Positions 58,060-64,000 of a DNA stretch of 64,000 nt are shown here, in pieces. Every line of letters begins with the position of its first letter. Positions within the stretch are counted from its first letter, which is position 1. The stretch is from NCBI GenBank assembly GCA_963932465.1, contig OZ010792.1, positions 189,871,556 through 189,935,555 on the forward strand, written 5' to 3'. The notes below the pieces were generated by a model, which was not told the DNA's origin, searched no databases, and saw only the letters and a program-made list of their open reading frames with translations. Origin of the DNA: Maratus speciosus (lineage: Eukaryota > Arthropoda > Arachnida > Araneae > Salticidae). Made by a program: the position numbers and the translations under genes.

Positions 58060-59160
58060 CTAGTCGGATGTGGCAATCCCCAAACTTTCTTCAATCTCAT
58101 ACATGTTAATATTTCCTGAAAAATGAAGCATACCAGTGTCACCGGTTAGGTGATTTACACCAAAATCTAATCAGCAACAATTTATGTCAAGCTGCAGCAT
58201 AATCTGAAGTTTGAAGAAAATCCGTGCATTAGTTTTTCAGGTAGAACTATTGCGGAAGTCGTAAAAAAATCTTCATAGCAGCGCCACATGTTGGTCGATT
58301 TACTCCAGAAACTAATCAGGACCAATTTATATCAGGTACTAACTGAATCTGAAGTTTAATAAAAATGCATGCGTTAGTCCTTGAGATACAGTTATTGAGA
58401 AAATCGTGATAAATGCAGCCTAGCAGCGCCACCTGTTGGTCGATTACATTAGAAAGTAATCAGCATTAAATTATATCAAGTACTAACGTAATCTGAATTT
58501 CTGTAGAAATCCGTGCATTAGTTTTTGAGATATAGCTACTTCGAAAATCGTGAAAAATACAGTTTTGGAGCGACTCCTGTTGGGCGATTTACACCAAAAT
58601 GTAAACAGCGCCAATTTATATCAGGGACTAACTGAATCTAAAGTTTTGTTAAATTCCGTTCATTAGTTCTTGAGATAGAGCTATTGCGATAATCATGAAT
58701 ATTGCCACATCACAGCGCCACCTGTTGGGCGATTTGCACTAAAAAGTAATCAGCACCAAATTATATCAAGTTTTAACGTAATCGGAAGTTTTATAGAAAT
58801 CCGTACATTAGTTCTTGAGATATAGCTAATTCAGAAATCGGGAAAAATGCAGCATAGCAGCGCCACCTTTTGGGCGATTTACACCAAAAAGTAATAAGCG
58901 CCAGATTATATCAGGGAATAACTGAATCTAAAGTTTTGTCAAATTCCGTTCTTTAGATCTTGAGATAGAGCACCCACAAAATTTGTGTCACACACACACA
59001 CACAGACAGACAGACAAACAGACAGACTCACAGGCAGGCATTTTGTAAAAACATGTTTTTCGGGTTCTCTGACCCCTAAAACGTGTAAATCCGTCGAAAA
59101 CCGGAATTAGAAAATTTTCATGAATAAAATTATTTTTCTTGTGAAGATAGAAGAAAGTAA
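58060..59160 (-). mobile_element. Family B repeat (Helentron/DINE-like)
   Basis: CTAGTCGGATGTGGCAATCC, CCAAACTTTCTTC opens on the left; units with CAGCGCCACCTGTTGGxCGATTTACACC follow, spaced about 145 bp (near 58281, 58424, 58713, 58858, with a diverged unit at about 58568); CACACACACACACAGACAGA, CAGACAAACAGACAGAC (58991-59030) and the terminus GAAGATAGAAGAAAGTAAAA close it. Same termini as 14781-15846 but opposite orientation. Confidence 0.84.
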
Positions 59161-59699
59161 AAATATCTAATTATAGAGCCCGCTTAATGTCTAAACTTTG
59201 TTTTCCCCAGTATGTATGTATCTTTTGAAAATATTTAATGATATATAAAACTAAGTAAAAACATTTGTAAACAGGATCTTTTTTTTTAGGGTAAGTAATA
59301 AACTCACTTCTTTGGCACATGACATTTCCAGTTTACAAATTCTGCTTTCTGAGAATTATGTAATCTACAAATGAGTAAACGTTAGGAAATATTTTTCTGT
59401 CGAGTGTGTGAAAATAATGTTTAAGTATCTGCAAAAGAAATGCTTTGTTCTTGTACAATCAAATCACAATAAATTGCTTTGTTCGGAAATGTACCGTATT
59501 AGTTGTTAAGATAATCTGGAAAATAGATATTATAACCACATATTTAAATAACACACACAAAAAAATTGAAAAATGTTCGTAGCATACGATTTTGTTTTCG
59601 ATAATATAGGTTGTTATTGCAAATTATTATTTGGTCTAACAAAAAAAAAAAAAAAAGATTGATTACTGGAATTTCTTTGTGATCATGAAGATAAAATTT
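59161..59699. other. A+T-rich spacer, no gene seen
   Basis: Contains a poly-A tract at about 59641-59656; no recognised frame. Confidence 0.5.
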
Positions 59700-60296
59700 G
59701 AAAAAGGATCAGGGTCCATAAGCCGTGTTTTTGTTCCATGAAATAAAATAAAATTCGATTATGTTATACTAACTTAATTATTTCCCTTTTTAATATTAGA
59801 AGTTAATATATTGTACGATTTTAACAATAGTTTTTTTATTTTGTTCCGTTTTATATGACTTACACAAGCTCAAAGTTCGTATAATTCGTAGTTTTGATGA
59901 AAAATACGCAATTTCTGCTATTTTTACCTCAATTATTTCTATGAGCGCAATCGTGCAATACTTTCTTCTTGACATATATTATAAAACACATCAAAATATC
60001 GAAAATATGTTTAAACAAAAATGTTGCAAAGTTGCGCTCATATTAAAATATGAAAGGTAGAGTGTAAAATGAGGTGAAAATAGCTGAAATTGCGTATTTT
60101 TCATCAAAACTACGAATTATGCCAACTTTGAGCTTGTGTAAGTCATATAAATCCGAACAAAATACAAAACTATTGTTAAAATCTCACAATATATACCTTC
60201 TAATATTCAAAAGTTAAATAATTTAGTCAGTATAACTAAATCGTATTTTAGTCTATTTCATGGGCCAAGACGCGTCTTATGGACCTTGTTCTATTT
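59700..60296. mobile_element. ~600-bp foldback element with ~250-bp arms
   Basis: Left arm about 59705-59960 and right arm about 60035-60292 are inverted copies (AGGGTCCATAAG outermost; TATATGACTTACACAAGCTC, GTAGTTTTGATGAAAAATAC, GCAATTTCxGCTATTTTxAC inside). The loop is about 70-80 bp and includes TTGACATATATTATAAAACA. No gene. Different family from the CCGGGTGTCCC foldbacks. Confidence 0.88.
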
Positions 60297-60539
60297 TTGC
60301 TGAGTGAATGAACTTTACTAGACAAAAGTACGTCGGTTAATTTTTAATCTTCTGACAACAATGATTGATAAATATTACAGATAAATAAACGTCAAGACCT
60401 TTTTTTAAACTGTACATTGGAAGAACAAAAGTAAACGTACTTAGATGCATAAACGTTTGGAATTATATATAAACAAACAAAAAGACAAAATAACAGTAGC
60501 TAGAAAATTAAGAAAAAGTGTTGAATTATTTTTCGCTCA
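60297..60539. other. Spacer before the LINE relic
   Basis: No recognised content; may include eroded LINE 5' sequence. Confidence 0.35.
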
Positions 60540-63120
60540 TTTTTTTCAATGAACGCAGATCTTTTATCTTTTCTAGTCCACAATTTCACATTCTGCTTAT
60601 ACAGGAAGTTTGTAACTCTATTTATTGCATTAACATTTCCGGCTATGAGTTTTATCGCAATCTGTGTGCTAACTCTAACTATGGCTTCGCTGTTACCCAC
60701 ACTAAAAACCATTTTATTCTTTACCCTATCTAAGCGACATCTCTTAATGGCGTTGACTAAATTGGAATTGTCCTTGACCTTCTACCTTTCAAAATTAACA
60801 CAACTTCGCTATGCGCCAGACATGGTTAACAATTTCCTGACACCGAATTTTCACATACCAATGACATAACACCGATAACCTTTTATCGCTGGTGATTTTA
60901 ACGCTCAAAACAGACGATCTAATTGCCACACTACTGCTTCCAGATGTAGATCTTTACACAACCTTATCTGTAATCACCAGTTTAATTTACACGCAACTAA
61001 TTCTCACACTCACATCCTACACAACATAATCGAAACTCTTCTGTTATTGATTTTGCTATTTCTGAAAACCCCACTTTCTCCATTACAAAGTTGTTTATGC
61101 ACTTAGTAACTGTCATTAATGCACTTAGTTCTGACCACTTACCTATTTCTATAAAAATTGGTTTAATTAATCCTATAACCCCTCGCTGTCCGTAGTAATC
61201 GATTTGAATAAATAAGAAAAAATTCTTAATAATACCCACTTTACCGACAATAAAATTATTAACACTGATGACAGTGTCAATGCTGTCCATAACTTACAAA
61301 AATTTCCAATAACGTCCAGAAGCATGCGACTTTTCTAAATTAAAAAATAATAACTCCTTCTTTCTTTCATTTCCAATCAGCAATGTCTGTGAGAAATGTA
61401 ACACCCTCCAGCGGGTCTTTCAATCCACCAGAGACGCCACTTTTCACTGCCATCAATAGACTCAAAAATAAAAATAAAAATCTAATTCAGAAAGAAAAAA
61501 AATTGGTTTAACTTTCTGTAAAATCTGACTAGTGATTACAATTTTCTTTGGCGAATACAAAAAACAAAATAAAATATATACCTGTATTCTCTCCTTACTG
61601 TTAATAACATTATTGCTTATACTGGCATGCATTAAGTTATACCTTTGCCATTTTTTATGAAAATGAATATCCTCCGAACCCTTTCCTCGCCTGTCCAATC
61701 TACTTCAATCTTGTAAATGATACTGTGCGTAGGTTTCTTTCCATGGCTCTTGAGCCCCTCCCCAGAATTCAACCATTTGTTATTCATAATATTATTTAAT
61801 AACTTCAAAATCGTAAATACCCTGCGAACGACAATATCATTAACTATGACATAAAACAACTTCCTATTTATTGTATTTTTTATATTACAAAAGTCACTAA
61901 CTCTATCCTTAAATTATGTTACTTTTCTAAACCCTTGGAAACATCCGTTGTCTCTCCTATTCCTAGACCTCTTTGTAGCTTAAATGATACAAACAACTTT
62001 TAATCTTCAGTCATCTCCCCTTACTCTCTAAAATCACCGAATGTGTTGTAAGATCCTAGCTCAATAGTTTCCTACACGAAAACAATATTCTTATTCCTGA
62101 GCGATTCGACTTTCCAGCTAAATACTCATCATATCACCAGCTTTTACGCGGTGTAGAATTTCTTAGCAAAAACTTCAACGCTAAAAAGCCTGCTGCTGCC
62201 ACATTAACATCGCTAAGATCTTTGACAAAGTCTGGCACGATTAGCGCAATATAGAAATTAATTCGGCTTAATCTCTCACCTGATCTAATACATTTCATAT
62301 AATATTACCTTGGCGATTGTACTTTTCAGCCCGCAATACATTATCTACACTGCACTACATTAAATGCAGCATAATTCAATATTCTGGTTTAGGTTCTACC
62401 CTATTTAATCTTTAATTTAACAATATTTTTCGTACTCTACTCACTTTACTTGTCTTTATACACTCGATATCACAATGTACGTCATTGGATATCACCCATA
62501 CTTTCTCTATGAAAATCTTCAACTTCATATTAACACTATCAGTTAATGATGCCATCAATGATGCATTAAGATAAATGAATGTAAAAATACTGCTGTGTAC
62601 TTCTCCTTCACCCGTAGACTTACTATTACCAGTGTTATCACCCCTTGGTATGATAATGTGAAATAATTAATTGTTATCATTGACGAACATCTTCCTTTTC
62701 GAAAACAAGTTCTTAATATCCATGGAAAGTTTCCGTGTCTCCTTAACATCTTTACCCTATTATTCGCAGTTCTTTGCTCTCTATTCAAAATAAACAACAA
62801 ATATATAATGCTTGTGTCCTATTTGTGATTACTTATGCTTGTCCAATCTGGGGTTTCGCTTTCAAAACCAGCATGGATCATTTATCTCCTTTTCATAATA
62901 AACAGCACATATTTATTCGTAATGGTTCTAGATATCTTCGTAACTCTACTATGAGAAATGACCTGAAAACTTATTCGCTTACTAACCGTATTAAATTTAT
63001 CTAAAAAAAATTCATAATAAGATATATAAAATTGTTAAGGATATTGTATATGAACTACCTGACGTTTACAGTTCCTCTAAACGTAGAAGGCACCGTTATA
63101 CTAGTACCTTAGAAGAATAG
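60540..63120 (+). pseudogene. Degraded non-LTR retrotransposon (APE endonuclease + reverse transcriptase)
   Basis: Plus-strand pieces in order but in several frames. Endonuclease: IQEVCNSIYCINISGYEFYR (about 60600), FNAQNRRSNCHTTASRCRSL, NHQFNLHATNSHTHILHN (60898-61030), LSSDHLPISIKIGL (about 61130-61165). Reverse transcriptase: TSVVSPIPRPLCSLNDTNNF (about 61945), the QAKYSSYHQLLR segment (62110), INIAKIFDKVWHD (62200-62240; family form LDIxKAFDxVWH), and LYTLDITMYVIGYHP (62454 on), where the catalytic YADD has become YTLD. C-terminus: LSIQNKQQIYNACVLFVITY, ACPIWGF (62777 on) to RRHRYTSTLEE and TAG at 63118-63120. The set resembles the Jockey/CR1-type group. Frameshifts, stops and the lost YADD make it inactive. 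Confidence 0.9.
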
Positions 63121-64000
63121 TCTTCTTCGGCTAATACTTGTTGTTTCTTTTCTTTTTATTATTTAACTTCAATAAAATATTTAACTTTCTTTAATATCTT
63201 GTACATTATTCTAGTCTTATATTTTTCTTATATAATTTAAATGCATGGCAATGAAAATCGTCCCGTTTTTTAAGAATAGATAGATTTATATAACATCTTT
63301 GTTTTCCTCATTGAAATCAGGTTGCAACGATTTTTCGACAGTTCTAAACAGTTTAAACCTTTATTTTTTATCTGTAACTCTTTAAGATAATATTTTTAGT
63401 CCATATTATGTTTTAATATTTAGATTTTATAATCCTATTTTTTCAAGTCTTCAACTTTTCGAACTTAATTGTTTTATTCCAACGAAGCTCTGCCTCCTAC
63501 TTTCGGATTAGCGAATCCGAATTGAAAGACCTTTCCTATCCTCCTAATCTTTTCGTCTCCTATATCTGTGGGATGAAGACCTTTTCTTACCTTTTTAACT
63601 CTATATTTTTATATCTTTATTGCAGTGCATCTATAGCACAGCGGTTAGACTTTCTTTTAATGGCTTCTCTAAGATGTGTTACACAAATACTAATCCACAG
63701 GGAGTGAATTCCTCTTTGGAATTGCCTTGCAACTAGGTATTCCCTGAATGCTTCTACTTTTTATATACTTTCTACTGAATATTTCATTTCTTAATATTTT
63801 TACTTGGAACAAAATAGTTTAACTAAAAAGAATAATACTCAAAATAGTGTCGAATTATCTGCAGAATAATGTTTTCAAAACATCTAGTAACGGGCATAAG
63901 TATTATCATTTACGAATAAAATTCAAGCGACATGGCTATCGTTATAGTTTTTAAAATCTCTTTATTAATCAAACAATACTTTATTTAGTAAAATACGAGG
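63121..64000. other. 3' flank of the LINE relic; no gene seen
   Basis: T-rich, C-containing DNA continuing the LINE strand bias to about 63200 (AATAAAATATTTAACTTTC at about 63170 could be an old polyadenylation signal). Near 63632 TATAGCACAGCGGTTAGACT looks like a tRNA A box, but no B box follows. Otherwise unrecognised. Confidence 0.4.

Noticed and set aside
63600..63720. tRNA-derived SINE suggested by TATAGCACAGCGGTTAGACT
   Set aside because: No B box (GGTTCGAATCC-like) follows at the right distance and no target duplication is visible.

Overview
This window is A+T-rich animal DNA in which I find no intact protein-coding gene. No open frame exceeds about 200 codons. Every frame I can assign to a family is a broken piece of a transposable element: Tc1/mariner, Tigger/pogo, a second mariner-like lineage, a Penelope-like GIY-YIG endonuclease and a non-LTR (LINE) retrotransposon. 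I see no host exon chain, rRNA, functional tRNA or CRISPR array. The mix of Tc1, Tigger, hAT, Helitron, Penelope, APE-type LINE and tRNA-derived SINEs, with GTCY microsatellites, points to an arthropod. A large-genome arachnid is my guess, but the sequence does not settle it.

Layout. 1-20 kb: two sequence-unrelated repeat families (here A and B) share one plan: a terminal hairpin, a GTCY microsatellite, tandem units of about 150 bp, then an inverted copy of the terminal motif and an ACTAGTT end. This is the plan of Helentron-associated elements such as DINE-1/mini-me. Family A lies at 1-741, 4062-5937 and 9628-11160; family B at 12190-13140, 14781-15846, 18880-19812 and 58060-59160. Between them are a hAT element (6020-8366, 8-bp target duplication) filled with a 33-bp minisatellite, a probable 5.3-kb long-TIR element (9216-14543) and a Helitron (16337-18581) carrying a MITE that holds a tRNA-bearing palindrome. 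20-31 kb: a Tc1-like element with a dead transposase, several foldback elements, a third array of about 148-bp units (27869-30081) with the same plan, and a Penelope-like fragment.

34-48 kb is a nest of insertions. A Helitron (about 34460-40941) is interrupted by a 454-bp palindrome, a second Helitron copy and a MITE that itself contains a SINE with a 13-bp duplication. Next to it is a giant foldback element (41389-46418) with arms of about 750 bp, interrupted by a TTAA-flanked element and by a 2.16-kb TG...CA element with a 5-bp duplication. Because the opposite arm keeps the uninterrupted sequence, insertion order can be read directly. 48-64 kb: an eroded mariner relic, a TIR element with its empty site nearby, a TA-flanked Tigger element with a decayed but nearly full-span transposase, a MITE carrying a transposase fragment, another foldback element, and a degraded LINE with endonuclease, reverse transcriptase and C-terminus.

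The most interesting signal is that three unrelated repeat families (A, B and the CCGGGTGTCCC foldbacks) each carry copies of a motif of the form AG(A/G/K)KGGCGCTG, which resembles the CTCF core. In families A and B it recurs about once per 150-bp unit. If it is bound, these elements would deliver phased arrays of architectural-protein sites. That is a hypothesis; the motif and spacing are directly visible, the binding is not.
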